The notes beneath the pieces are model-generated. The model did no database searches, had not been told where the DNA came from, and saw nothing but the letters and a program-made list of their open reading frames with translations. From Valencia hispanica (taxonomy: Eukaryota; Chordata; Actinopteri; Cyprinodontiformes; Valenciidae), in NCBI GenBank assembly GCA_963556495.2, contig OY747705.1, forward strand, positions 5,733,501-5,797,500: a DNA stretch of 64,000 nt, in the 5' to 3' direction. Positions within the stretch are counted from its first letter, which is position 1, and every line of letters begins with the position of its first letter. The position numbers and the translations under genes were made by a program. Below, piece by piece: positions 1-11,602 of this stretch.

Positions 1-890
1 GCTCTCCCTGATAAGCTGCTTCTGGAGGTTTTAAACTCTGTTAACATAGAGCTAAAAAACCCAACAAAAAACATGTGACCCTCCTTACCCGATAAGCCAA
101 TCACAAAAGCGTTGAACAGTATTTTCCCTATGAGGCAGAAGCACAGGAAAAAAGGGAATACCAAAGGATGCCACAAGCTAGCTTCACTAATGCTACACGC
201 TAACGCTAGGACATGGATGTTTCAGACCAACCTGAAAAGGTTAGTAAAGCTCCTGTATCTGCAACAATGAAGTAGCTAAATGCTAGCATCACAGACAGCC
301 CAGTAACAGTGCCCTGTCGGTCTGTGCTTCCCAGCTGCCAATTTCTGAACCGCGCAACGCTCTGTTCTACTGTTCTACTGCGGTACAAATGAACGCAGGA
401 AAATGTTCTATCCATTGCTTAAACAAACCATGTCAACCTGCTGCAGCAGCTGATCACTAAAGAAAATACTCAGGAAAATCATTACAAGGCAAAAACCGTA
501 CAGGACCACTGCTGAATACATGTGCATACACCAGATCCCTGTTTACACAGTTAAAAAGGTTTTGTGTGCTACAGATGCATGCTTGTTTTGCAACATTATT
601 TGTTTTTGTATAGAATGATCCTTTATTTGACCTTCAGTAGCAAAACTTTATTTGTATCAACAGCAAATTGACAATTAAGAGGACACAGTCGCACACTAAA
701 GAGGTTATAATAAAAAAAAAATATTGCATGACTAAATCGAAGAATCTTAAAAGATATTAACAAATATACTAAGTGTTATTTTGTCTGCTGTTTTGCCATG
801 AAGGGGAATGGCACTTTTAGATTTTATAACTGTGAACCCGGATAAGTTGACAGTACTTAAACCATTTGCGTCAAGTGATTGCCTCAAAGA
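1..890. other. No recognised feature
   Basis: AT-rich sequence with no open reading frame resembling a known family on either strand and no clear terminal repeats. Nothing here could be assigned. Confidence 0.5.
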
Positions 891-1047
891 GTTCAAGTAC
901 AGTCATCTTGAATCTGCAACGTTTAGAATGTAAAATTTTAAGTTACATAAACATAAATGGTTTGAGTAATTGAGTAAAGAAAATAAATTTGTTCAAGTAT
1001 AGTCAACTTAAATGTGAACATTCAGAATTAAACATTTTAAGTTATAT
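891..1047 (+). repeat. Imperfect 57-bp direct duplication
   Basis: A stretch beginning GTTCAAGTACAGTCA at about 891 recurs, diverged, as GTTCAAGTATAGTCA at about 991. Both end in a TTTTAAGTTA motif. The second copy abuts the 3' tail of the RTE LINE. The repeats are 100 bp apart and much longer than a LINE target-site duplication, so they look like an older local duplication into which the LINE landed. Confidence 0.5.
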
Positions 1048-3236
1048 CCATCCATCCATCCATCCATTTTCTTCCGCTTATCCGGGGTCGGGTCGCGGGG
1101 GCAGCAGCCTAAGCAAAGAGACCCAGACTTCCCTCTCCCCAGCCACTTGTTCCAGCTCCTCGGGAGGAACCCCAAGGCCCTCCCAGGCCAGCCGAGAAAC
1201 ATAGTCCCTCCAGCGTGTCCTGGGCCTTCCCCTGGGCCTCCTCCCGGTGAGACGTGCCTGAAACACCTCACCAGGGAGGCGTCCAGGAGGCATCCTGACC
1301 AGATGCCCGAGCCACCTCAACTGACTCCTCTCGATGTGGAGAAGCAGCGGCTCTACTCTGAGCCCCCTCCGGATGACTGAGCTTCTCACCCTATCTCTAA
1401 GGGAGAGCCCAGACACCCTACGGAGGAAACTCATTTCAGCCGCTTGTATCCGTGATCTCGTTCTTTCGGTCACCACCCAGAGTTCGTGACCATAGATGAG
1501 GGTAGGAACGTAGATCAACCGGTAAATCGAGAGCTTCGCCTTTTGGCTCAGCTCTCTCTTCACCACGACAGACCGGTAGAGCGCCCGCATAACTGCAGAT
1601 GCCCCACCAATCCGTCTATCGATCTCCCGCTCCATTTTTCCCTCATTCGTGAACAAGACCCCCAGATACTTAAACTTCTCCACTTGGGGAAGGACCCCAT
1701 CCCCGACCCGGAGGAGGCACCCCACCCTTTTCGGCTCAAGACCATGGCCTCGGATTTGGAGGTGCTGATTCTCATCCCAGCTGCTTCACACTCGGCTGCG
1801 AACAGCTCCAGCGAAAGCTGTAGATCACGCTCCGATGAAGCCAACAGGACCACATCATCTGCAAAAAGCAAAGACCCGATCCTGAGGCCACCAAAACGGA
1901 TCCCCTCAACGCCTTGGCTGCGCCTAGAGATCCTGTCCATAAAAGTTAGGAACAGGATCGGTGACAAAGGGCAACCTTGGCGGAGTCCAACTCTCACTGG
2001 AAACAAGCCCGACTTACTGCCGGCAATGCGAACCAAACTCTGGCACCGGTCGTACAGGGACCTAACAGCCCGTATCAAGGGACACGGTCGAACGCCTTCT
2101 CCAACTCCACAAAACACATGTAGACCGGTTGGACGAACTCCCACGCACCCTCCAGGACCCTGCTGAGGGTGTAGAGCTGGTCCAGTGTTCCACGGCCAGG
2201 ACGAAAACCGCATTGTTCCTCCTGGATCCGAGCTTCGACTATCCGTCGGACCCTCCTCTCCAGAACCCCTGAATAGACCTTACCAGGGAGGCTCAGAAGT
2301 GTGATCCCCCTGTAGTTGGAACACACCCTGTGGTCCCCCTTTTTAAACAGGGGGACCACCACCCCGGTCTGCCAATCCAAGGGAACTGCCCCCGATGTCC
2401 ACGCAATATTGCAGAGCCACATTAACCAACACAGCCCCACAACATCCAGAGCCTTGAGGAACTCCGGTCGAATCTCATCCACCCCCGGAGCCTTGCCACC
2501 GAGGAGCTTTTTAACGACCTCGGTGACCTCAGCACCAGAGATTGGAGAGCCCGACCCCAAGTCCCCAAACCCTGCTTCCAGATTGGAAGGCGTGCTGGTG
2601 GGATTGAGGAGGTCTTCGAAGTATTCCATCCACCGACCCAAAACGTCCCGCGTCGAGGTCAGCAGCACACCATCCCCACTGTAAACAGTGTTGGTGGCAG
2701 ACCGCTTTCCCCCCCTGAGACGCCGGATGGTGGACCAGAATCGCTTCGAAGCCGTACGGAAGTCGTTTTCCATGGTCTCTCCAAACTCCTCCCACGCCCG
2801 AGTTTTTGCCTCAGCAACCATCCGAGCCGCATCCCGCTTGGCCTGTCGGTACCTATCAGCTGCTTCAGGGGTCCCACAAGCCAAAAAGACCCGGTAGGAC
2901 TCCTTCTTCAGCCTGACAGCATCCCTTACCGCCGGTGTCCACCAGCGGGTTCGGGGGTTGCCGCCGCGACAGGCACCGACCACCTTGCGGCCACAGCTTC
3001 GGTCAGCCGCCTCGGCAATGGAGGCGCGGAACATGGTCCACTCGGACTCGATGTCCCCCGCCTCCCCCGGGACGTGTTCAAAGTTCTGCCGGAGGTGCGA
3101 GTTAAAGCTCCTTCTGACAGGAGACTCTGCCAGACGTTCCCAGCAGACCCTCACAACACGTTTGGGCCTTCCAGGTCTTCCAGGTCCGGTGGTGGGGTCC
3201 TCCCCCACCACTGGAGCCGACTCCCCACCAGGTGAG
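1047..3236 (-). mobile_element. RTE-clade LINE (Rex3-like), 5'-truncated
   Basis: A non-LTR retrotransposon on the minus strand. Its 3' end lies at the left and finishes in a tandem GGAT/TGGA tail (1047-1068), next to a GCGGAAG motif typical of fish RTE/Rex3 tails. The body encodes reverse transcriptase and the C-terminal region, but no endonuclease domain is visible before the break at 3236, so the copy is 5'-truncated. Naming it Rex3-like rests on remembered tail and protein motifs; the RTE clade assignment is firmer. Confidence 0.85.
1078..3211 (-). pseudogene. RTE LINE reverse transcriptase, frameshifted
   Basis: Three overlapping minus-strand frames form one broken reverse transcriptase. 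The first (3211-2075) carries NYRGITLLSLPGKV, QCGFRPGRGTLDQL and the first catalytic aspartate region ELEKAFDRVP. The second (to about 1560) has GLRQGCPLSPILF and the active-site FADDVVLLA. The third (1725-1078) has FKYLGVLFT and a C-terminal RWLGHLVRMP plus GRRPRGRPRTRW region shared with RTE elements such as BovB. The first break matches a 49-bp deletion relative to the copy at 19.5 kb, and a second frameshift lies near 1700. It cannot encode an intact enzyme. Confidence 0.9.
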
Positions 3237-4396
3237 TCAGCTCTACTTAAAACTACAATAACTAAAACTTAATATCAAAAGTAAAATATACTTAAAAGCC
3301 TAGTTTTAATCTAAAATCTGAATTTATCAAAAATGAAACTATATCTAATTCGAATTAAATACTTATTTTTGTCAATGACCACACAATGCAGTACATTTTA
3401 TATATTTTTATTGAATATATCTTAACAATGATGACCTTGTTTTTATAAAACATTCTTTTTGCCAACAGTATTCTTACTTTTTGTCTACGGATATTACCTT
3501 CTACTTTACATTTTGTGATGAAGCAAATAGAACATGAATACTGAATTATTGAACCATGTTTTGGCCAAATATAATCACAGCACAGTTTCTTATGTGTTTG
3601 TTGCACAAACAACTTTCAAGTTTGGGGGAAAAAAGAAGAAAAAACACTGACCATATAGCAGCATATACTGCTAATGCAAAAGGAGAAACTGTGCCAGACA
3701 ACAAAGCCAGCATTAAGAACAGAAACATTAAGAACAATGTGCTGATAATCAAAATGTGTGCACCTAAAACTCTCTAAAATGAGTCTTATGCATGATGATC
3801 ACAGTAAAACAAACACGAGACACATCTAGAACAACAAGATTATAGAAAATGAGCAACTGCTACAATATTTACTCCCATCAGTTTAAATCTTATTGTGCAA
3901 CAGTCCAGACATGGACAGGGTGAATTGTGCCATGAGCATAAATTTGACCTACCCAGCAAGTTCATCCTTCAGGTTTTGAACCTTTGGAGGTACAGTAGCT
4001 CATTTCGATCTAAATTTAGCATTACCTGCTGAATGAAGATAAAAGGGTTTTTTAAGCACTTCGGGTACTGCAGGTGGAGTGCGTATGTAAACCCAAACAA
4101 GACGCACATTGCTTGAGGTAGGTTTTGTAGGTCATCCAGTACAAGACTGCCCTCTAGGATGATGCCCACTTTTGAGGGTTTTAGTGGTGGTGATGCTGGG
4201 CTTGCGGCTCTGCTGTCCTCATAGCAGAGGAGTCCCACAGGAATGTCTATAGAGAGATTCTACATAGTGTGAGAAACAAAACAAAAAGAGGATATTCAGA
4301 TTGACAGCACTTGGTCTACAATCAGGTGTATGTAAGGTTGTGTAAACAAGCTGTTAGAATCATTTTTGTGTGGTCATGGACAGTACTAGAAGTTCC

Positions 4397-4399
<3 letters not shown>
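3237..4399. other. No recognised feature
   Basis: AT-rich sequence with several A/T runs. The open frames here show no family motif and are probably chance frames. Confidence 0.5.

Positions 4400-4481
<82 letters not shown>
4400..4481. repeat. (TA)n microsatellite, about 41 units
   Basis: An uninterrupted TA dinucleotide run of about 82 bp. It creates an artefactual Tyr-Ile open frame on the plus strand. Runs of this length are unstable and prone to cruciform formation and length errors in assemblies. Confidence 0.98.
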
Positions 4482-4483
<2 letters not shown>

Positions 4484-5278
4484 GGCTCAATAAATAGAAA
4501 TTGGGGACTTGTACATTTTCAGTCAGGCAGGTGACACCCCTCCCTCCAAGGCCCTTAAATGTAGCTCACAGAGCTAATGCCAAAGCAATTTGGCACAGTC
4601 AGGCTAAAATGAAGAGTTCAAAATGCCAGGGAAATTTAATTTCAACAATGCAAGGCTATTTAAGGACAACTATCAAAGCTGGCTGCAAAAGGATGCAGAT
4701 TCAAGACACGCCAAGTGTTAGCTATGCAGTAAAACTTTCAATGTTTCAAATGTGAGTGAGAAGAAGTCTGCTCTGATAAACAGGGGTGAGGACGTGTCAA
4801 TTTATATGCAGCTCCCTTTGCTGGCAATAGTGGGAATGACTTAAGTAAAAAACAAAAACTATAAATATCAGTGAACAAGTGTTCAGCAACTCAATGGGGC
4901 TGCGGTTGACACTTTGATAGGCAAACTTTAAGTCAAAAAGTATTGACCAGTATGTTTTTGACAAGAGATCATCACAAATGAGTTTTGCATGATGTCTCCT
5001 TTAAAAAATGATTGTTTAGGTTAAATCTTTAAAATGTGGAAGCGTATTGCATTCATTTGAAAAAAATAATAAAAATCGTAGTTTTTCTCAATTAACAACA
5101 TAAACTGTATGGGGCAGAAAATCTGATGGGGCAGTACACCTGAACAACTGCATCTTCTTCAGGTGTCTATGCAAAGTCGACCAAATAATAAGCCTAATAA
5201 CCCTATTTACATTGTTTAGAGACAAGGTTGTTTCCCAGTTTCTTAATACCAAAACAAAGTAAAAGTGAATTAAACTCA
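4482..5278. other. No recognised feature
   Basis: Unique-looking AT-rich sequence. No coding motif or terminal repeat was identified. Confidence 0.5.
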
Positions 5279-5402
5279 ACAAACAGGACCTGCAATGGAC
5301 AGGCGACCTGCAGGGTGCATCCCGCCTTTCCCATAATGACCACTGGAGAGAGGCACCAGCCCCCGTAACCCAGCAAAACATATAAGCATGGATGGTTGGA
5401 TG
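5279..5402 (+). repeat. RTE-type LINE/SINE 3' tail (sense +)
   Basis: In sense orientation the sequence reads through ACAGGCGACCTGCAGGGTG and CCAGCCCC and ends in a GGATGG-rich tail. This is the common fish 3'-end motif, with a CCCCGCCTCTCGCCC-like core followed by GGATGG repeats. Only the tail is present. It faces a second copy at 5476-5600. Confidence 0.6.
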
Positions 5403-5475
5403 AGTGGAAATGGGACATGTATGTATTTATGTATGAACATAGCCGGTTAATAAAGCCTACAAATATATATTGTCC

Positions 5476-5600
5476 TTCCATCCATCCATTCATCGTCTAC
5501 ACCACTTATCCTTGCAGGGTCGCGGTGCGGCTGGTGCCTTTCTCCTGGTGGGGTACACCCTGGATATGTTGCCAGTCTATAACAGGGCAATGCCATGGAA
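5476..5600 (-). repeat. RTE-type LINE/SINE 3' tail (sense -)
   Basis: The plus strand shows CCATCCATCCATTCATC followed by a TTATCCTTGCAGGGTCGCGG core and GGGGTACACCCTGGA, which is the reverse complement of the same tail family. It is about 75 bp from the copy at 5279-5402 and in opposite orientation, so the tails converge. Confidence 0.65.
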
Positions 5601-5894
5601 TACCCCCCACAGTTTATCTCGTTATTTCAGAGAAACGAAGCTGTTTTTGTTTCTTTGTTTTGTTTTCTTTTGTAAAACTGATTTCATTAATTTAGAAAAA
5701 CAGAGTTGTTTTTTTTACGTGAATGCAATACACTTCTGTAGCAAAATTACTGGAAGAAGACTCAAAATCAACCAATAAATGCAGATACCACTTTAAATTG
5801 ATGCTCGAATGTGTTTTTTTTTTCTGTCATGGAAAATTGGTTAAAGGTTATGGAAAAGTCATGGAAAACTTTACCTGGAAAGCTGTACGAATCC

Positions 5895-5985
5895 TGTGGT
5901 GGTGAGCTACATTGTAGCCACAGCTGCTCTGGGGCACATATATCGGACCTCTGACCACCACCAGTAGTCGAGGTGGGTGAAATGT
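5895..5985 (-). repeat. Fish LINE/SINE 3' region fragment
   Basis: On the minus strand the sequence reads GTGGTGGTCAGAGG and then GCAGCTGTGGCTACAATGTA, a block that I recall as common in fish L2-like LINE/SINE 3' regions. The fragment lacks its end and family assignment is tentative. Confidence 0.4.
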
Positions 5986-5999
5986 CTTCCCGTGGGATC

Positions 6000-6195
6000 C
6001 TCCTAAAAACCCCTGGAGAGACAAGGCTATAAGCCTTCTCCAAATTCACAAACTACATGTGGACTAGAACACAAAACCCTAATAACCCCTTCAGCAACTC
6101 TCCAAGGGTAAATATCTGATCCAAGGTCAGGATGAAAGGCTCTTTGATTCTCCAGAATCAGAGGTTCAACATTTGGTCAGACTCTCGTTTTCCAC
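6000..6195 (-). pseudogene. Degenerate RTE LINE fragment
   Basis: The plus-strand text GCCTTCTCCAAATTCACAAA, then ACATGTGGACT, then a decayed block near 6120-6180, aligns by eye with the same region of the 1.0-3.2 kb RTE element (around 2090-2270) and with the 19.6-kb copy. It corresponds to the minus-strand reverse transcriptase around the first catalytic motif. It is much more diverged than the other two copies and therefore older. Confidence 0.6.
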
Positions 6196-6590
6196 ACCCT
6201 GCAGCTGATTGTCAGTAAAGAAGATGTTACATAGAATTAGCAAAATATTTTCTCAATAGAAGTTGGCCTACTAGTAATTGGTTGACAGCATGTATCTGTC
6301 ATCTACCTTTTGGAAGTTAAAGAACCACAAAGTTAATCTGGGTTTAACCATGCCACCGTGGATACCAGTGGGTAAAAGCTTTTTACTGATGATTTCAAGA
6401 TTTTGGATTTGGGGCAGTGGAACGGTCTGTGGAAGGAGACAAAAAATGAGTAAGAGGCGTTGCAGCTCTGGTTTTTTATCAAAAAAGAGAATCCATGTCA
6501 TTTTCCAAATATGCAATGACTGTATTTTCATCTTTGCTGAGAAGAATATGAGCTGCCGGAATATAATGAGCCCGACTGCACCCAAAAAGC
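6196..6590. other. No recognised feature
   Basis: No convincing family motif. Two overlapping opposite-strand open frames of about 105 codons occur between 6271 and 6613, but neither shows a recognisable domain. Confidence 0.4.
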
Positions 6591-6599
6591 TTACAGAAC

Positions 6600-6710
6600 C
6601 ACTTGTGGTCTGAAGAAGACCAAGGAGGGCTGGCCGTTTCCTCAGCAGTCACCCAACCTTAAAGCCATTAAACATTTATGAAAGTACTTCAAGCGTTGCT
6701 TGACTTTAGC
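6600..6710 (+). pseudogene. Tc1-like transposase remnant (third catalytic region)
   Basis: The plus strand reads approximately WPFPQQSPNLKAIKHL, matching the Tc1-type W-P-x-Q-S-P-D-L-N-P-I-E motif around the last acidic catalytic residue. Here the acidic residue appears replaced by lysine and a stop follows. Only this short segment is recognisable. Confidence 0.5.
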
Positions 6711-7770
6711 CAACCTCGAGTGTGTGCCATACTGCAGCAAAATGAGGTCACCCCAAAAACTCAGAATATTTGAATCATTTTAAAAGCCTAAGATATTTTT
6801 TTCCGCGATCTGTTTAAAAAAAAAAAGAAATGTTCAGATATTCTCAAGCAAAAAAACTTATTTTGGATCCTTTTGGTACTGAAATTCTCTAAATCAATTT
6901 TCTTTATTCCTGTACAAGCAGAGATTTGTAGTTTTCCACATACCTATGAGTATTTCTATGTCCTCTATCCTTTTTCTTGCTGCTCAACACTAGAACAGAT
7001 GCTCTATTGGACGTTTCGTCTATTGTTAGCCTCTCTCCTTGCATTTGTCCGTCCCGTGTTTGTCCTTCTCGCCCTCCCCCTTCTTCTCCATGTCATACTG
7101 CTCTGTGTTTCTCTTCTAACTCCCTAATAGTGATTAGTTGTGCCATGGTAAATCTGTCCCTCTGTCTCCTCTCTCAGTGGGGGCACCAGTACTGTCCCTG
7201 CACTGTTAACTGATGCTATTGATTTACCTCTGATGAAGGCTTTTGATACAGTACGGGAATGTGGTCAACTATCTCCACTCACAACAGGCATTTGTGTGTT
7301 GTGTGTGAATGATCCCTGTGTGGTTTCTCCTTACCTGTGATTGGCCTGAACATGATGAGGTTTGACACAAAACCACATACAGATTATTTGATTATGTAGA
7401 CTAATGTATGTAGATATATATTGAAGGCCTTTTCCCAGTAATTTTTCTTCTGGTGCTTGTTGCAATATTTCTACCTCTTGTACTTTTAATCAAAACCTTA
7501 AGGACAGAAATAAATTGCATGTAGTATTTAGCACTGCTTGATCATTACCATGTTGTAAGTTGAGCTCAATAATGCAAAAAGAAGAAAAAGGAGCAAGAGA
7601 TAAAAAAAATAGGAGACAAAAATCTTAACAATACAAACTCAAAACGACTATTTATCAGCGGATCCTAGCCCAAGAAACAGGATTAAATATGTCAAAAAGG
7701 TAGACAGCAGTAACTAGCTCCATCACACTTCGTTTAGAAATACTTGATGCACAAGTTTCAATAAAGAATA
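6711..7770. other. No recognised feature
   Basis: No supported gene or repeat boundary. The segment contains A/T runs and a C/T-rich patch around 7020-7100. Confidence 0.45.
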
Positions 7771-7885
7771 AAACTGTATGCCGTTGCTCTTTTTCTTTTT
7801 AAAAGGAAATACAGGAGAGATCCATGGAACTTTTGTTTACAACTCCACTATCACATTTACACTTGGCCGTCTCAGAGCTCACAGC
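7771..7885 (+). repeat. Dispersed repeat, copy related to 54.8 kb
   Basis: The block CCGTTGCTCTTTTT followed by AAAGGAAA, an AGAGAT core, and then AACTCCAC(T/A)ATCA recurs at about 54830-54930 in the same orientation. It is cut on the right by the poly(A) end of an L1-like element. The 54.8-kb relative sits in a MITE beginning AGGGCTGT. Confidence 0.5.
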
Positions 7886-8700
7886 AGTCTTTTTTTCTCC
7901 AAGCTTTATTGAAAACAGCTCAAATACAAGAAAAACAGGACTGAACAAAAAAAGTAACATGGGGGCAAAAACAACAGCAGGCACATAAAAGAGCGGGGCA
8001 CAAATAAATTAGACAGGAATGACAGAAAATAAAAAACAAAAAAACACTAAGAGATGCATTTGAAAAGACAAATATATGCAAATCACCAATTACATACAGC
8101 ATATTTCTCAAACAATTTTACGGTCTTTATGGCTTTGGAATTATTGGAATTTTTAATAGACACAAAATAAATTTTTGTATCAGACATGAAGAGACGTAAG
8201 AATGGCTTAGTGTCGGAATATTTACATTTATGAACATAAAATTTAGCTAAAATGAATATTAGATTAATAACATAGTATCTCCTGTCTTCTTCATGTTCAT
8301 AAAAACTAAGGACAACATTTTTGAAGGAAAATGATGCTTTTGGGAGGATGTTAATTTGCACAAGCCTTAAAATCTCAGACCAGAATTTTCCCACATGAAT
8401 GCAGGACCAGAATAAATGAGCCAGAGTTTGGGGAAGACTATTACAGAAAGAGCAGCTGGTGTTGATATCTTTTTTGAATCTGTGTGAAAGGAACATTTGA
8501 GTTGGGTAATATTTAAACAGAATTTTAAAAGACATTTCTCTCACCTTATTAGTTAGGAAGTATCGATAAGGTAAGGACAAAACCTTTTTCCAAGATATGT
8601 CGTTTACTAAACTATTCCAATAAAATAAAATATGAGGAGTAGAAACATAAAGTTGTTGAAAGAGCATTGTAATATTTTTATTCTTAGATTAGCTGACAGA
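7886..8700 (-). mobile_element. L1-clade LINE 3' end
   Basis: A 5'-truncated L1-like element on the minus strand. Its 3' end at the left shows an AATAAA signal followed by a short A-run (plus strand TTTTTTTCTCCAAGCTTTATT region), as expected for poly(A)-tailed L1 copies. The body carries the C-terminal part of ORF2. No target duplication could be fixed. Confidence 0.75.
8083..8667 (-). pseudogene. L1-like ORF2 C-terminal fragment
   Basis: An open frame of about 194 codons with the fish L1 ORF2 C-terminal pattern: KVREMSFKILFKYYPTQ, then a Cys/His cluster CSFCNSLPQTLAHLFWSC, then YVINLIFILAKFYVHKCK. It lacks the endonuclease and reverse transcriptase domains. The frame is uninterrupted, suggesting a fairly young truncated insertion. 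Confidence 0.75.
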
Positions 8701-8719
8701 GAGGCACATTTTACCCACA

Positions 8720-8955
8720 AATGTTTGGGACGGATAGCTCACAGCCTGCACCACACACTGCATCTCCCCTCCACTCGGCCGTCCAGGTCCACCGGTATGG
8801 AAAGCCCTTGGGATCAAAAATAACACGTACATTACGTGTTGTTTTAACCTGTAAAACAGTTGGACTTAGAGAAGATATTGACCCCACTGCGTCCAGAGCG
8901 CTAATGAATCGCGCATGCTCGAAGCAGAAGGTTGCAGGCGCCACTTTGGACTAGT
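8720..8955 (+). repeat. 'GCGACTTT' repeat family, 3' part
   Basis: The block CCCCACTGCGTCCAGAG, then AATGAATCGCGCATGC and TCGAAGC, matches the equivalent block at about 31110-31165 in a more complete copy. Only the distal part of the family is present here. Confidence 0.5.
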
Positions 8956-10297
8956 CACAAAAACAGCAGAATGTTAATGGCTGGGACTGCATCTGTTCAA
9001 GTCTGTTAAATACAATAAATGACTTCATAAAGCCAGTTTTTTTAATTACATGTATCAAACTTTTGTTCTACCACAATAATGTAATGAATTTAAGGAAAAT
9101 ACCTCAAAATGAGGGCTTTTCTCAGCAATTATTAGGTGAGATTAAAAAAGAGATTAATTAGATTAATTAATTACAGATCATAATTAATTAATCTCCAAGT
9201 TTGACACCAGAGGATAATATGATTTTTACATAACTTATTAAATTAAAGGGACATTATGGTGATTATGTTATTTTTACTAGTTTTAAGACTCTTCGACTAA
9301 TGTAGTCACAATCTTATGGTAAACATTAACATACTTTCAGCTAATCACTATATTACTTTGAACAGATGAATCTAAACTCACACTTTAGTAGAATACCCTG
9401 GTGTTGGTTTAACACTTTTAATAAAAGCAAGAAAATATAATATTTTGTCCATGATATCTACAGATTACTTTATTAGTTGTCCTTTATGTCCAAGCCTTGT
9501 GAGCCAGAGAGTTGAAGCCTCCCCAGTCATTATGGTGTTACACCTAAAAAATTATGCCTAATTGCAATTAGGGACAGGCATGCCTCCTCCTCTGTTGGCA
9601 ATCTGTGGCTCAGTTGGCTGTGTGACCACAACTTATCATCACTTGCTTTCAACTTCTCATTTTAATGGGCACAGTGTCTGTGTCACTTATGTTTTACTTA
9701 GAAAGCTGACATCTTGAGACACAGCTGGTTAAAGATGGAGGCAGATCTGTGGAATTTACCCCCAAGGTTGACAACTGTGAGGATCTGCTGTACACATGCT
9801 TAGTACTGTTAAGATGAGACACTCTATCCCTCCAAAGCCAGCAGTCCATAGGTGTAGTTTTGGAATGGCTCACAAACTATTGTGTTATTGGTGCATTTCG
9901 TGTGACGGTGATAACTTCTTTTGAGTTTCTAGATTCGGTTTCATGTTTATTATACTTTTCATTTGAGGCAAACCAAAACACAGGCAAGAGTTTCAAATTA
10001 AGGCAGATGCACACATGTAAACCTTTAGCATATCATAAGAGAGTCAACATTTGCTGGTGTTGAAGGACTCGTATGAAACTACTACTTTTTATACTGTAGA
10101 AAATTCAATATAATACAGAAAATACACTATATAAAATAAGATTTACACAAAATAAAGCAAAAATTCCCATTACCCTTAATGTAGGGAGACCACAGAACAA
10201 CAATACAAGCTCTACAATGTCACCATACTGGCATGTTACAAGGAGAGGAAGCTAGAGTTGGGGTTACAATCACACCATACAGCTGTGGCTGCAGTAG
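8956..10297. other. Mostly unrecognised; AT-rich MITE-like patch
   Basis: Around 9120-9195 a GATTAATTAGATTAATTAATT-like patch resembles the AT-rich ends of fish MITEs that start AGGGCTGTCAA, but no boundary can be set. The rest shows no coding or repeat motif. Confidence 0.35.
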
Positions 10298-10316
10298 ATG
10301 TGTGTGTGTGCGTGTG

Positions 10317-10348
<32 letters not shown>

Positions 10349-10363
10349 CGTGCGTGTGTGTGT
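10298..10363. repeat. (TG)n microsatellite
   Basis: A TG/CG dinucleotide run of about 65 bp with a few CG interruptions. It gives rise to the Cys-Val-rich open frame at 10233-10562, which is not a gene. Confidence 0.97.
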
Positions 10364-10564
10364 TAAACAATTCAAATCAGAGGTTTACATAAACTGCATA
10401 AAAATAGACAGAACCTTTCCTCCCACCATATACTACAGACTGCATCTGTCTGGTTTAAGGTCAGTTAAGATAGCCAGAATTATGGATGTTCAATATTGGC
10501 TCTTTTACTGTTGTCCAATATATCAATATGGTCTAACTAATAATTTTGGATGCCAAAATTGATA

Positions 10565-10785
10565 TTAACTAAATAAATGTGGAAATAAAGAAATAATTGG
10601 GTAAACATAATTGAAAATAAATAAATGTGGTAATAAATACATTTATTTATTTCCACATGTATTTATTTCCACATGTATTTATTTATTTCTACATTTATTG
10701 AATTATTTTTTTCCATAATTATTTATTCCCACGTTTATTTATTTATTTATTTCCACATTTATTTGTTTACTGAAGTGTATTCTAA
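10565..10785. repeat. ATTT/CCACAT minisatellite with internal inversion
   Basis: The left part is built of AATAAATGTGGAAATAAA-type units. The right part repeats the reverse complement, TTTATTTATTTCCACAT, several times. The arrangement is both tandem and inverted, so a single strand could fold extensively. It resembles the core of a fish foldback or MITE element, but I could not define end repeats. Confidence 0.75.
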
Positions 10786-11149
10786 TAAGAGGGGCATTTC
10801 CAACACTGGCCTAAAGCCTGATTGGTCAGCTCCGAGAATCCAGTTCAAAACAGAACTGGCTCTCTTCTGAAGCGTCTAGGGGCAGCTGGCTACCCTGTGT
10901 GTCTGTCACAGAGTTGAGATACTCAACACCAGGCCTGACAGTGAGTGCTTTTTGCAAACCACCTCTGAAAGAAATGTAATGTAATAGGTGACAAAACAAA
11001 GCAATCTTGAACAAAAACAATATTCTTACATCCGCAAGGGTCCGATAAATGTCCTCTAATAAAATTCCACAACAAATCTGAGGTCCATAAACAAGCAAGA
11101 TCAGGGATAAACATCGGCTTTGACTGTAACTGGTCCTGGGCAGGCGAGC

Positions 11150-11390
11150 TGTAGCACAAGGACTGGCTGCTTGCTGTGAGCGCTCCGAAGTGGGAGAGGA
11201 ACCCAAAACAGCACCGCTGCTCGGTGAGAAGTGTAAGGATATGTCCTACACATCAGTCTCCAAAAATCTCCAATAACACAAAAAAAAAGTCGCTGGAGTT
11301 GTCGCTAATCAGTTTTTTTGGAAAGAGTCGCTAGAATGGTCAAAAAAGTCGCAAAATATAGCCAACATTGCTACTTTGGCAACTGGAGGA
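11150..11390 (-). repeat. 'GCGACTTT' repeat family, 5' part
   Basis: On the minus strand the sequence runs through AGCGACTTTTTT-like blocks, GGAGATTTTTGGAGAC, then CTTCTCACCGAGCAGCGG and TCCTCTCCCAC, in the same order as in the copy at 30870-31200. The 126-codon minus-strand frame covering 10826-11206 partly overlaps this repeat and is not treated as a gene. Confidence 0.6.
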
Positions 11391-11602
11391 GATACCTGTA
11401 CTGCCAATGACATCATGGTGATATGGCGGAGGGATATTGAAGCGCACACAGTGTGGCATGAAAACAAACCTTTAAACTCTCTGTTGTTAAGTTAGCATCG
11501 CGTTGTAAATTGAACTGGGCCAACCAAATTGTAAAGTAAGGTGTATATTATTTTAATTTTGTCATTTCACCATTAATTTTCGGGGTCATGAGCATTAACT
11601 CA

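Noticed and set aside
891..1047. Target-site duplication of the RTE LINE
   Set aside because: Both repeats lie on the same side of the LINE and are far too long and diverged.
1486..2166. 226-codon plus-strand gene
   Set aside because: It is the antisense of the RTE reverse transcriptase.
4311..4493. Tyr-Ile repeat protein
   Set aside because: It is a translation of the TA microsatellite.
7771..9210. One MITE interrupted by the L1 element
   Set aside because: Blocks shared with the 54.7-kb MITE do not occur in a consistent order on both sides of the L1, so continuity could not be shown.
10233..10562. Cys-Val-rich protein
   Set aside because: It is a translation of the TG microsatellite and its flanks.
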